This document shows, piece after piece, positions 39,704 to 46,925 of a DNA stretch of 46,925 nucleotides. The DNA lies in contig CAJFOI010000044.1 of assembly GCA_904396155.1 (NCBI GenBank), positions 1-46,925 on the forward strand. The letters run 5' to 3'. A program made the translations under genes and the position numbers. Numbering within the stretch: position 1 is the stretch's first letter; every line of letters begins with the position of its first letter. The notes under the pieces were generated by a model that had not been told where the DNA came from, searched no databases, and worked only from the letters and a program-made list of their open reading frames with translations. The stretch is from Candidatus Avispirillum faecium. GTDB lineage: Bacteria; Bacillota; Clostridia; Oscillospirales; CAG-272.

Positions 39704-40789
39704 ATGAGAAGAAAAACGCGTACCGTTCACGTGGGAGATATGGCCATCGGGGGAACGTCTCCGGTAAGCATCCAGTCGATGACCAACCGGCCGGCACGAG
39801 ACTTTGAAGGAACCATCGCGCAAATCCAATCCCTCGCAGCAGCAGGATGTGAAATCGTGCGCATTGCCGTACCTGATACGGAAACAGCCGCCGTATTTGC
39901 AAAGGCAAAGCAGGCCGGGGTACAGGTACCCCTGGTGGCAGATATCCACTTCGACTACCGGATCGCTCTGGAGGCCCTCCGGCAGGGAGCGGACAAGATC
40001 CGGATCAATCCGGGAAATATCGGCAGCCGCCAGCGGGTGCGTATTGTTGCAGACGCATGCAAAAGTGCAGGTGTGCCCATCCGCATCGGTGTAAACGGAG
40101 GGTCCCTGGAAAAATCCCTCCTTGAAAAATACGGCGGTCCCACAGCGGATGCCCTCGCGGAAAGCGCCCTGCGACAGGCGGAGATGCTGGAAGATATGAA
40201 CTTTCGTGACATTGTCATCTCCATCAAATCCTCGCGGGTAGACACAATGATCCAGGCGTGCCGCGCCGTCGCCGCACAGTCGGACTACCCTTTGCACCTG
40301 GGTGTAACGGAAGCGGGCACCCAGTACAGCGGCATCGTCAAAAACGCCATGGGGATCGGTGCTCTGCTGTGCGACGGCATCGGCGACACCATCCGGGTGA
40401 CGCTGACCGCAGACCCCGCTGCGGAAGTCGAAGCGGCAAAGGAAATCCTTGCCGCTGCAGGCGTGCGCAAAGCCGGGATCACGGTCATTTCCTGTCCCAC
40501 CTGCGGCAGAACAAAAATCGATTTAATCTCTCTTGCAGAAGCATACAAAAAAGCTGTTGCAAACCTGGATACCGGCGACAAAACCATCACCGCCGCCATC
40601 ATGGGGTGTGCAGTCAACGGCCCGGGAGAAGCCAGGGAAGCGGATTTCGGCGTGGCCGGCGGAGACGGCTGCGCAGTTTTGTTTCGAAAGGGAGAGCAAA
40701 TTTGCCGTATCGACGAGGAGCGGCTTTTGGAAGTGCTTTTGGAAGAAACCCGCCGGATGCTGGAGGACAAAAGCAAGGCAAAATTGTAA
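39704..40789 (+). CDS. ispG: 4-hydroxy-3-methylbut-2-enyl diphosphate synthase (IspG/GcpE)
   Basis: The 361-residue iron-sulfur enzyme makes HMBPP in the MEP pathway. The opening RTVHVGDMAIGGTSPVSIQS, with MTN after it, is typical. LVADIHFDYRIALEAL, the DKIRINPGNIG motif and IRIGVNGGSLE follow. The [4Fe-4S] cysteines are in ISCPTCGRT and MGCAVNGPGEA. It stands 14 nt after rseP and 16 nt before polC. Together with dxr it puts two MEP-pathway genes in the lipid block. Confidence 0.97.
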   Translation: MRRKTRTVHVGDMAIGGTSPVSIQSMTNRPARDFEGTIAQIQSLAAAGCEIVRIAVPDTETAAVFAKAKQAGVQVPLVADIHFDYRIALEALRQGADKIRINPGNIGSRQRVRIVADACKSAGVPIRIGVNGGSLEKSLLEKYGGPTADALAESALRQAEMLEDMNFRDIVISIKSSRVDTMIQACRAVAAQSDYPLHLGVTEAGTQYSGIVKNAMGIGALLCDGIGDTIRVTLTADPAAEVEAAKEILAAAGVRKAGITVISCPTCGRTKIDLISLAEAYKKAVANLDTGDKTITAAIMGCAVNGPGEAREADFGVAGGDGCAVLFRKGEQICRIDEERLLEVLLEETRRMLEDKSKAKL

Positions 40790-40805
40790 GGAGACAAAAA
40801 TCAAT

Positions 40806-43800
40806 ATGGCAGAAGCAAAAAAGCGCACACTGAAGACCATATTCTCCCGATTTGTACCGCAGACCCAGCGGCAGCGGGAGATTTTTGACGCTGCCACAGA
40901 CGCGGTCCTCACCGGAGACAAGGAAAAAAGCATGTATCAGGTAACTTTCTTTCTCCCCTTCCTTTGTGACAAAACGGATCTGTATGCCATGGAAGATCAG
41001 CTCTGCCAGCTGTACGGTCTGCGGCTGCTGCGGCTGCTGCCCAGCTTTCCGTCGGAACTTTTCTCCAAAGACTACCTGCCCCAGGTGCTTCTGGAATCCA
41101 AGCGGGTAGGTGCCGTATCCAACGGTTTTTTCAACGACTGTGATATTAAAATCGAAGGGGACAAAATCACGCTTTTCGTCCCCTTCACCGCCGGCGGTGT
41201 AGAGCTTCTCGATCTGGGACACACCGGAGACATCATTGCGGGGATCATCCGCAGCGAATTTTCCCTCTCCTATCAGGTAGAAATTCTGCAAAGTGAGGAC
41301 TACCTGGACCATCTTGCGGCATTCCAGCAGCAACAGGACCGGGAAATCCGGGAACGTGCCGCCGCCCAGGCGGCGCAGTATCAGGCCCATCAGGAGAAAA
41401 AAGCCCAGGAAGAAGCAGAAACACAGCCTGTATATCAGCGGGTAGAGTCTCTTTTCGACGGAGATGCGCAGATAGAAGCGGTAGGGGATTTTCTGATCCA
41501 GGCCGGGAAAATGACCTTTGACGTCTCCGGCAGCGAAGTGATTTTCGGAGAGGACTTCGCACACGATGATCCCACGCCGCTGCGGGATATCAACCGGCCC
41601 GCACGCCATGTAACCGTACTGGGACAGGTTTTTGAGGTGAAGACCAACGAACTGCGGGGAGGCGACAAATTTTCTGTAACCATTGGTATCACCGACAAAG
41701 ACAGCTCCGTATTTTTGCGCACCACATTGGATGAGGGAGAGGCGGCTGCGCTGGCAGGAGCCGCGAAGCCCGGAACCTGTCTTGTTGCCTGCGGCAGCGT
41801 ACGGCAGGACAAATTTGGAGAATACAACATCACCCTGAAATCCGCAAAAAAAATCAAAATACATATCCGACCGGACAACGCAGAACAAAAACGTGTGGAA
41901 CTGCACATGCATACAAATCTGTCTGCCATGGACGCCACGGCAAAACCGGAGGACATCATCAAACGTGCGGCAGCGTGGGGACAGAAGGCCATCGCCATCA
42001 CGGACCACGGTTCTGCCCAGGCCTTTCCCACCGCCATGCTCGCCGCAAAAAAGCTGGAAGATTTCAAGGTGCTCTACGGAATCGAGGCTTACTTTGTAGA
42101 CGACACCGCCAGGGCTTTATACGGGCGGACGGACATCCACTTCGATGAGGAAATGATCGTTTTTGATATTGAAACCACCGGTCTTTCCGTACAGAACTGC
42201 AAAATCACGGAAATCGGCGCCGTGCTGGTCCAAAAAGGGCAGGTGCTGGACACCTTCAACACCTTTGTCAACCCCGGCGTTCACATTCCGGAAAACATCA
42301 CCGAGCTCACCGGCATCACCGATGAAATGGTCGAAGACGCACCTTCCGTAGATGAAGCACTACGCGCTTTCTTCGCATTTACGAAAGACCGGCTGCTGAT
42401 TGCGCACAATGCCGGTTTTGACACCAGCTTTATCCGTCACGCCGCGGAGGAATGTGGTCTTCCCTTTGAAAATCCCTATCTGGACACAGTATCCATGTCC
42501 AGATATGTCAATCCGGAGCTAAAACGTCACCGGCTGGACACGCTGGCGGAATACTTTCATCTGGGGGATTTCAATCACCACCGTGCGTCAGATGACGCGG
42601 AAATGCTGGCATATATTTTCTTCAAAATGATCGACAAGCTCCAGGCCGAGGGGATCACCGACTTTACGCAAATGACCGACGCCATGAGCGAACACGCGGA
42701 CCCGCTCCGGCTGCGCACCTATCATCAAATCATTATTGCCAAAAACCTTGTCGGACTGAAAAATCTGTATCGGCTGATTTCCGAATCCTATCTCACCTAC
42801 TACCGGCGAACACCGCGCATTCCCAAAACCCGTCTTATGGAACTGCGGGAAGGATTGATCATCGGCTCAGCCTGCGAGGCGGGTGAGTTGTTTCGCGCAA
42901 TTTTGGAAAACAAGCCCCAGGCAGTCATCGAAGAAATCGCTTCCTTTTACGATTATCTGGAAATCCAGCCTGTCTCCAACAACCTGTTTCTGATCGAGGG
43001 CGGCAAGGTCGCAGACGTAGAAGAGCTGCAGGAGCTGAACCGAAAGATCGTCGCCCTGGGAGAAAAGCTGAACAAGCCGGTGTGCGCCACCTGCGACGCC
43101 CACTATATCGACCCCGAGGATGAGATTTACCGCCGGATCCTGCTCACCGGCATGAAATATCCGGATGCAGATAAGGTGACCCACCTGCATATGCGCACTA
43201 CGGAAGAAATGCTGGAGGAATTCTCCTACCTGGGTGCAGAAAAGGCCTATGAGGTAGTCGTCACCAATACCAACAAAATTGCGGATATGGTGGAGAAAAT
43301 CGATCCCATCCCCGCCGGATCCTATCCCCCTCATATTGAAGGAAGCGAAGAAGAACTTACCGGCAAATGCCATGAGATGGCCGCCTCTATGTACGGCGAT
43401 CCCCTGCCCCCCCAGGTGCAATCCCGGCTGGAGCGGGAGTTGGATTCCATCATCAAAAATGGCTTTGCCATTATGTACATCATCGCCCGCAGGCTGGTGG
43501 AAAACAGCGAATCCAAAGGGTATCAGGTGGGCTCCAGAGGCTCTGTAGGATCCTCCTTTGCCGCCACCATGGCGGGAATCACCAAGGTAAATCCCCTGCC
43601 CCCCCACTACCGTTGTCCCGTATGCCGGCACAGCGAGTGGATCGAAGACGGATCGGTCAAATCCGGCTTTGACCTGCCGGCAAAGGACTGCCCCGTCTGC
43701 GGCACGCCGGACATGATCCGGGACGGGCACAACATCCCCTTTGAAACCTTCCTCGGCTTCTACGGTGACAAGACGCCGGACATCGATTTGAACTTTTCCG

Positions 43801-45203
43801 GCGACGTCCAGGGGGACGCTCACAGGTATACAGAAGTACTATTCGGTAAGGGCCACGCCTTCCGAGCGGGGACCATCGGTACGCTGGCGGAAAAAACCGC
43901 TTTTGGATACGCGGCGAAATATTTGGAAGGCAAGGGGATTTCCGTCTGCCGGGCAGAGCTGGAACGGCTGATCTGCGGCTGCGTCGGCGTCAAGCGGACC
44001 ACCGGCCAGCATCCCGGCGGCATCATCATCGTGCCCCAGGGCTATGAAATCTACGACTTCTGCCCGGTGCAGCATCCGGCGGACGATCCCAATTCCGACA
44101 CCGTTACCACCCATTTCGAATTCAAATATCTCCACGATACGATCCTCAAACTGGACATTCTGGGACACGATATTCCCACCAAGTACAAACGGCTGGAAGA
44201 GTACACAAAAACCAATGTGCTGGACTGCAATCTCAGCGATCCCAAGCTCTATCAGCTCTTCACCACCCCCGCTCCCCTGGGCGTGACAAAGGAAGACCTT
44301 CTTGGTGTGGAAACGGGGACACTGGGCCTTCCCGAAATGAACACAAAATTTGTGCGGGGGGTGCTCACCCAGGCGAAGCCCAAAAGCTTCTCCGACCTTT
44401 TGCAGATTTCCGGCCTCACCCACGGCACCGGCGTCTGGCTGGGGAACGCAGATGCGCTGATCGAGGCGGGCACCTGCACCATATCGGACGTGATCGGATG
44501 CCGGGACGATATTATGCTGTACCTGATCCAAAATCACCATATGGAAAAAGCCATGTCCTTTGCCATAATGGAGGACGTGCGCAAGGGAAAGGGACTGAAA
44601 CCGGAATACGAAGAAGCCATGATCGCTGCCGGCGTGCCGGACTGGTACATCGACTCCTGCAAAAAAATCAAGTACATGTTTCCAAAAGCTCACGCGGCAG
44701 CCTACGTCATCGACGCGCTGCGGCTGGGCTGGTATAAAATCTATTATCCCAAGGAGTTTTACGCCGCTTATTTCACTGCCGCGCCCGGAGGGGTGGAGGC
44801 CAGTGTGGTGTGCGGCGGCAGGCAGGCGGTAAAAGCAAAAATGGATGAAATTTCTGCCATGGGCAAGGAAGCCACTGCAAAGGACAATGAAACCTTCAGC
44901 GCCCTGCAGCTGATCAATGAAGCCATGGCACGGGGAATCCGTTTTCTGCCGGTCGATCTGCGCCAGTCTCATGCAAAAAAATTTCTGCCCCAGGAGGAGG
45001 GGATTCGCCTTCCCTTCAACTCCATCGGCGGACTGGGGGACACAGCGGCGGAAAACATCATGCGGGCCAGAGATGAGGCAGACATTTTTTCCGTAGAGGA
45101 TCTGCGTCTCGCAGCCAAGCTTTCCAAAACCGTAGTAGAGGTGCTGGACGCAAACGGCGTGTTCCAGGGTATGTCGATGACCAATCAGCTGTCTTTTTTC
45201 TGA
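40806..45203 (+). CDS. polC: DNA polymerase III alpha subunit, Gram-positive type (PolC)
   Basis: The 1465-residue replicative polymerase has domains in order. An N-terminal region and OB domain run to about 360. The PHP domain starts at VELHMHTNLSAMD and is split by an inserted exonuclease (about 450-620, VFDIETTGL with DEDDh residues, HNAGFDTSF, HRASDDAE). A Cys4 zinc finger follows (CPVCRHSEW, then CPVCGTPD, about 935-965), then the palm with DKTPDIDLNFSGD at about 988 and QHPGGIIIVPQGY. A C-terminal HhH region is last. ATG 40806 gives the family N-terminus; AAGGAG lies 12 nt upstream. A longer open frame back to 40533 overlaps ispG. Confidence 0.98.
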   Translation: MAEAKKRTLKTIFSRFVPQTQRQREIFDAATDAVLTGDKEKSMYQVTFFLPFLCDKTDLYAMEDQLCQLYGLRLLRLLPSFPSELFSKDYLPQVLLESKRVGAVSNGFFNDCDIKIEGDKITLFVPFTAGGVELLDLGHTGDIIAGIIRSEFSLSYQVEILQSEDYLDHLAAFQQQQDREIRERAAAQAAQYQAHQEKKAQEEAETQPVYQRVESLFDGDAQIEAVGDFLIQAGKMTFDVSGSEVIFGEDFAHDDPTPLRDINRPARHVTVLGQVFEVKTNELRGGDKFSVTIGITDKDSSVFLRTTLDEGEAAALAGAAKPGTCLVACGSVRQDKFGEYNITLKSAKKIKIHIRPDNAEQKRVELHMHTNLSAMDATAKPEDIIKRAAAWGQKAIAITDHGSAQAFPTAMLAAKKLEDFKVLYGIEAYFVDDTARALYGRTDIHFDEEMIVFDIETTGLSVQNCKITEIGAVLVQKGQVLDTFNTFVNPGVHIPENITELTGITDEMVEDAPSVDEALRAFFAFTKDRLLIAHNAGFDTSFIRHAAEECGLPFENPYLDTVSMSRYVNPELKRHRLDTLAEYFHLGDFNHHRASDDAEMLAYIFFKMIDKLQAEGITDFTQMTDAMSEHADPLRLRTYHQIIIAKNLVGLKNLYRLISESYLTYYRRTPRIPKTRLMELREGLIIGSACEAGELFRAILENKPQAVIEEIASFYDYLEIQPVSNNLFLIEGGKVADVEELQELNRKIVALGEKLNKPVCATCDAHYIDPEDEIYRRILLTGMKYPDADKVTHLHMRTTEEMLEEFSYLGAEKAYEVVVTNTNKIADMVEKIDPIPAGSYPPHIEGSEEELTGKCHEMAASMYGDPLPPQVQSRLERELDSIIKNGFAIMYIIARRLVENSESKGYQVGSRGSVGSSFAATMAGITKVNPLPPHYRCPVCRHSEWIEDGSVKSGFDLPAKDCPVCGTPDMIRDGHNIPFETFLGFYGDKTPDIDLNFSGDVQGDAHRYTEVLFGKGHAFRAGTIGTLAEKTAFGYAAKYLEGKGISVCRAELERLICGCVGVKRTTGQHPGGIIIVPQGYEIYDFCPVQHPADDPNSDTVTTHFEFKYLHDTILKLDILGHDIPTKYKRLEEYTKTNVLDCNLSDPKLYQLFTTPAPLGVTKEDLLGVETGTLGLPEMNTKFVRGVLTQAKPKSFSDLLQISGLTHGTGVWLGNADALIEAGTCTISDVIGCRDDIMLYLIQNHHMEKAMSFAIMEDVRKGKGLKPEYEEAMIAAGVPDWYIDSCKKIKYMFPKAHAAAYVIDALRLGWYKIYYPKEFYAAYFTAAPGGVEASVVCGGRQAVKAKMDEISAMGKEATAKDNETFSALQLINEAMARGIRFLPVDLRQSHAKKFLPQEEGIRLPFNSIGGLGDTAAENIMRARDEADIFSVEDLRLAAKLSKTVVEVLDANGVFQGMSMTNQLSFF

Positions 45204-45235
45204 TTGCTTTCAGGAATAGGGGACAAATCCCTCTG

Positions 45236-45243
45236 CATATACT
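45236..45243 (+). promoter_or_regulatory. Candidate sporulation -10 box before the PRC-barrel gene
   Basis: CATATACT (45236-45243) repeats the -10 of the candidate promoters at 14384 and 29369. An ATA triplet 17 nt upstream could be a sigma-E-type -35. It sits 50 nt before the ATG at 45294. A sigma-A promoter was not seen. Confidence 0.35.
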
Positions 45244-45293
45244 GAGAAAAAAACGGCCACCAATTCTCAGGCCCTCAGAAAGGAAGTACGGCT

Positions 45294-45581
45294 ATGGCCT
45301 GCAACACGAACAGCCTCAGCAACAAAATTGTGATCAGCGTTTGCGATGGCAGAAAGCTGGGGCATATCTGCAATTATGAGCTGGATCTCTGCTGCGGACG
45401 CATCACTGCAGTGTTTGTCCCCGGGGAAGGCGGGCATTTTGGATTCGGGCGCAGCAATGATCTGCGCATCCCCTGGGACAAAATTCAAAAAATTGGAGAA
45501 GATGCAATTTTAGTAGACGTGCCACCCCACGCGCCGGAATGCGGCTGCCCGCCGCCGCCGAAGAAAAAATGGTTTTGGTAA
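45294..45581 (+). CDS. YlmC/YmxH-family PRC-barrel protein
   Basis: The 95-residue protein has a single PRC-barrel (ISVCDGRKLGHICNYELDLC and ITAVFVPGEGG), which is the shape of the YlmC/YmxH sporulation family. In Bacillus these are mother-cell or sporulation genes of unknown mechanism. The C-terminus ends in a Pro- and Cys-rich tail (ECGCPPPPKKKWFW). AAAGGAAG precedes the ATG. It is 90 nt after polC and preceded by the sporulation-like -10. Confidence 0.85.
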   Translation: MACNTNSLSNKIVISVCDGRKLGHICNYELDLCCGRITAVFVPGEGGHFGFGRSNDLRIPWDKIQKIGEDAILVDVPPHAPECGCPPPPKKKWFW

Positions 45582-45586
45582 AAAGC

Positions 45587-45664
45587 ACAACCCCTCCGCC
45601 GCGGCCTTCCCGCGGCACCTCCCCAGAGTTGCCACGCAACTCCTGCACTGGGGAGGCTTTTATT
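45587..45664. repeat. Palindromic intergenic repeat, copy R7
   Basis: The copy is ACAACCCCTCCGCCGCGG up to CTGGGGAGGCTTTTA, with stems GCCGCGG/CCGCGGC and CTCCCC/GGGGAG and a GAGTTGCCACGCAACTC hairpin inside. It ends in a T-run. A different short palindrome, CTTCAC-GT-A-GTGAAG, follows near 45715 and precedes GGGGG. Confidence 0.8.
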
Positions 45665-45766
45665 ATTGTGAGAGGGTTCTCAGCAAACCAGTCCCCCTTT
45701 CCCCAGGATTGACTTCACGTAGTGAAGACAGGGGGATTATCCAAAACAGGAAAAGTCACCAAGGAA

Positions 45767-45795
45767 ATTGACATTTTCTGTTTGTTGTGGTAGAA
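45767..45795 (+). promoter_or_regulatory. Sigma-A promoter for the glycosyltransferase gene
   Basis: A perfect TTGACA (45767-45772) and TAGAAT (45790-45795) are separated by 17 nt, about 50 nt before the gene at 45847. Confidence 0.75.
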
Positions 45796-45846
45796 TATTA
45801 ACATTATTGTATAAAATCCGTCCAGGGAAGGGAGTCTCACAGGAAA

Positions 45847-46905
45847 ATGAAAAGGGTGGCCATCTTCCAAAACGATCTCAGTGTAGGCGGCATTCAAAAA
45901 TCTTTGATCAATCTGCTCCACAGCATCGATTACACCCGCTTTTCCATAGATCTGTATCTGTTTGCACAAAACACTTTTTGGAATGTGGATTTTCCTCCCC
46001 AACTGCACGTGAAATATCTCCGGCCGGTTTCAAAAATTTATTCTTTTGTTCCCTTCGAGATTGCAAAGGGCCGCATCCGCCCGGATTTTGGAGAATGCGG
46101 AGAATACGATGTGGCCATTGATTTCAACTCCTATCAAAACAGCTGTGCCGTAGGCGCCATCAAGATCCCCGCAAAAAAGCGGGTGATGTGGATTCACAAC
46201 GACGTGGAAATCAAGCTGCAAAACGAGTGGAAATACCGTCTGCTGTGGAGTCTTTTTAAGGGAAAATTTGCATACTACGATGCGTTTGTAGGCGTTTCCC
46301 GTGGGCTCATCGAACCCTTTTTGAAAATGTCCGGAGTACAGGACAAAAAATTTTACGTCATTCCCAATTTTATTGATACAGAGGAAATCGCCCGAAAGGT
46401 TCTGGAAAAGCCGCAGAATCTATCCATCGATCCCGCCTGCCTCAATTTTGTCGCACTGGGACGTCTGTGCCATCAGAAGGGCTATGACATCATGCTGGAT
46501 ATCTTTTCCAGAGCATGTGCAAAACGAAACGATCTGCGTTTGTATATCATCGGAGACGGACCGGACCGGGAAGCATTGAAGGCGCAGATCTCCCGATCCG
46601 ATCTGACAAACAAGGTGTTCCTATTGGGCAATCAGGAAAATCCTTATTGTTATATGCAGCAAATGGACGCATTTATTTCTACTTCCCGCTACGAGGGACA
46701 GGGAATGAATATCATGGAGGCCATGGCGGTGGGTCTGCCCGTATATTGCACAAAGAATCTTGAAAAGTACATCGACGGCCTGCATGGTTATGCGGATATG
46801 GAAGCAGCTATGGTATCTGCAGAAAAAACAGAAAAGCACCCGAATTCTCTTTCGGCATACAATCGAGAAATCCAAGAGAGCATTGTAAACTTATTGGAAA
46901 ACTGA
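45847..46905 (+). CDS. GT4-family glycosyltransferase
   Basis: The 352-residue GT-B enzyme has FQNDLSVGGIQKSLINLL as its N-terminal Rossmann start, then FVGVSRGLIEPFLK and IPNFIDTEEIAR. It continues with VALGRLCHQKGYDIMLD, LYIIGDGPDREALKA and the donor-site STSRYEGQGMNIMEAMAVGLP, typical of GT4. The acceptor and sugar cannot be told; capsule, teichoic acid or exopolysaccharide are likely roles. Its stop is followed by GAAGGAAGG at 46911-46919, a ribosome binding site for a further gene beyond the window, so it probably starts a surface-polysaccharide operon. Confidence 0.9.
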   Translation: MKRVAIFQNDLSVGGIQKSLINLLHSIDYTRFSIDLYLFAQNTFWNVDFPPQLHVKYLRPVSKIYSFVPFEIAKGRIRPDFGECGEYDVAIDFNSYQNSCAVGAIKIPAKKRVMWIHNDVEIKLQNEWKYRLLWSLFKGKFAYYDAFVGVSRGLIEPFLKMSGVQDKKFYVIPNFIDTEEIARKVLEKPQNLSIDPACLNFVALGRLCHQKGYDIMLDIFSRACAKRNDLRLYIIGDGPDREALKAQISRSDLTNKVFLLGNQENPYCYMQQMDAFISTSRYEGQGMNIMEAMAVGLPVYCTKNLEKYIDGLHGYADMEAAMVSAEKTEKHPNSLSAYNREIQESIVNLLEN

Positions 46906-46925
46906 CACGAAGGAAGGATCATTAT

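Noticed and set aside
40614-42008. Minus-strand open frame of 464 codons opposite polC
   Set aside because: Antisense shadow with Cys/Phe-rich low-quality sequence.
1-46925. CRISPR arrays, tRNA or rRNA genes, transposases or prophage genes
   Set aside because: None seen on either strand; repeats found are palindromic intergenic elements, not spaced CRISPR units.

Overview
The window is chromosomal DNA of a Gram-positive, low- to mid-GC Firmicute. It is most likely a spore-forming clostridium of the Oscillospirales/Ruminococcaceae kind. The evidence is polC, hprK, a large (Alu-bearing) SRP RNA, a CIRCE operator, SpoIIQ-like, YaaH/SleL-like and YlmC/YmxH-like sporulation proteins, and strong AGGAGG ribosome binding sites. 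The genus is an inference and I cannot fix it from the sequence. There is no rRNA, tRNA, prophage, IS element or CRISPR array.

Layout. 1-4.5 kb: a truncated TasA/camelysin-like protein (minus), a small XRE regulator, nrdR, an M23 SpoIIQ-like peptidase (minus), a divergent ThyX-fold protein and a CDF metal exporter. 4.6-9.9 kb: one tight operon of asparagine synthase, ATP-grasp ligase, Asp/Glu racemase and a MurE-type ligase. It reads as a module for a D-Asp/D-Asn peptidoglycan cross-bridge. 10-20.7 kb: mtlD (minus), family 4 uracil-DNA glycosylase, CIRCE-controlled hsp20, a membrane protein and phosphodiesterase (minus), an unrecognised three-gene operon with a sporulation-like promoter, a PAS-like protein with an XRE regulator (minus), a TIM-barrel protein and a PrsA-like foldase (minus), then hprK translationally coupled to a pyrophosphatase-like gene. 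20.7-25.4 kb: a repeat cluster, SRP RNA, dnaX-ybaB-recR, icd and more repeats. 25.4-30.7 kb: pyk (minus) divergent from fba, eno (minus), and a LysM-GH18 spore-lytic enzyme. 31-45.2 kb: the classic rpsB-tsf / pyrH-frr-uppS-cdsA-dxr-rseP-ispG-polC block, interrupted between tsf and pyrH by three small DNA-binding proteins and a structured, terminator-ending RNA candidate. 45.2-46.9 kb: a YlmC/YmxH PRC-barrel protein and a glycosyltransferase.

How the genes work together. The 4.6-9.9 kb operon can make D-Asp, attach it to a cell-wall precursor and amidate it, while MurE builds the stem peptide. hprK and its partner could couple HPr-Ser-P phosphorolysis to removal of pyrophosphate. pyk, fba and eno are lower-glycolysis genes on separate strong sigma-A promoters. 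dxr, ispG and uppS feed undecaprenyl phosphate synthesis, and frr, rpsB, tsf and polC serve translation and replication.

The most interesting points are the cross-bridge operon, the ThyX homologue that has lost its catalytic motif, the hprK-pyrophosphatase coupling, the unknown operon at 14.5-15.7 kb, the candidate RNA at 34.0-34.16 kb and a seven-copy palindromic repeat family.
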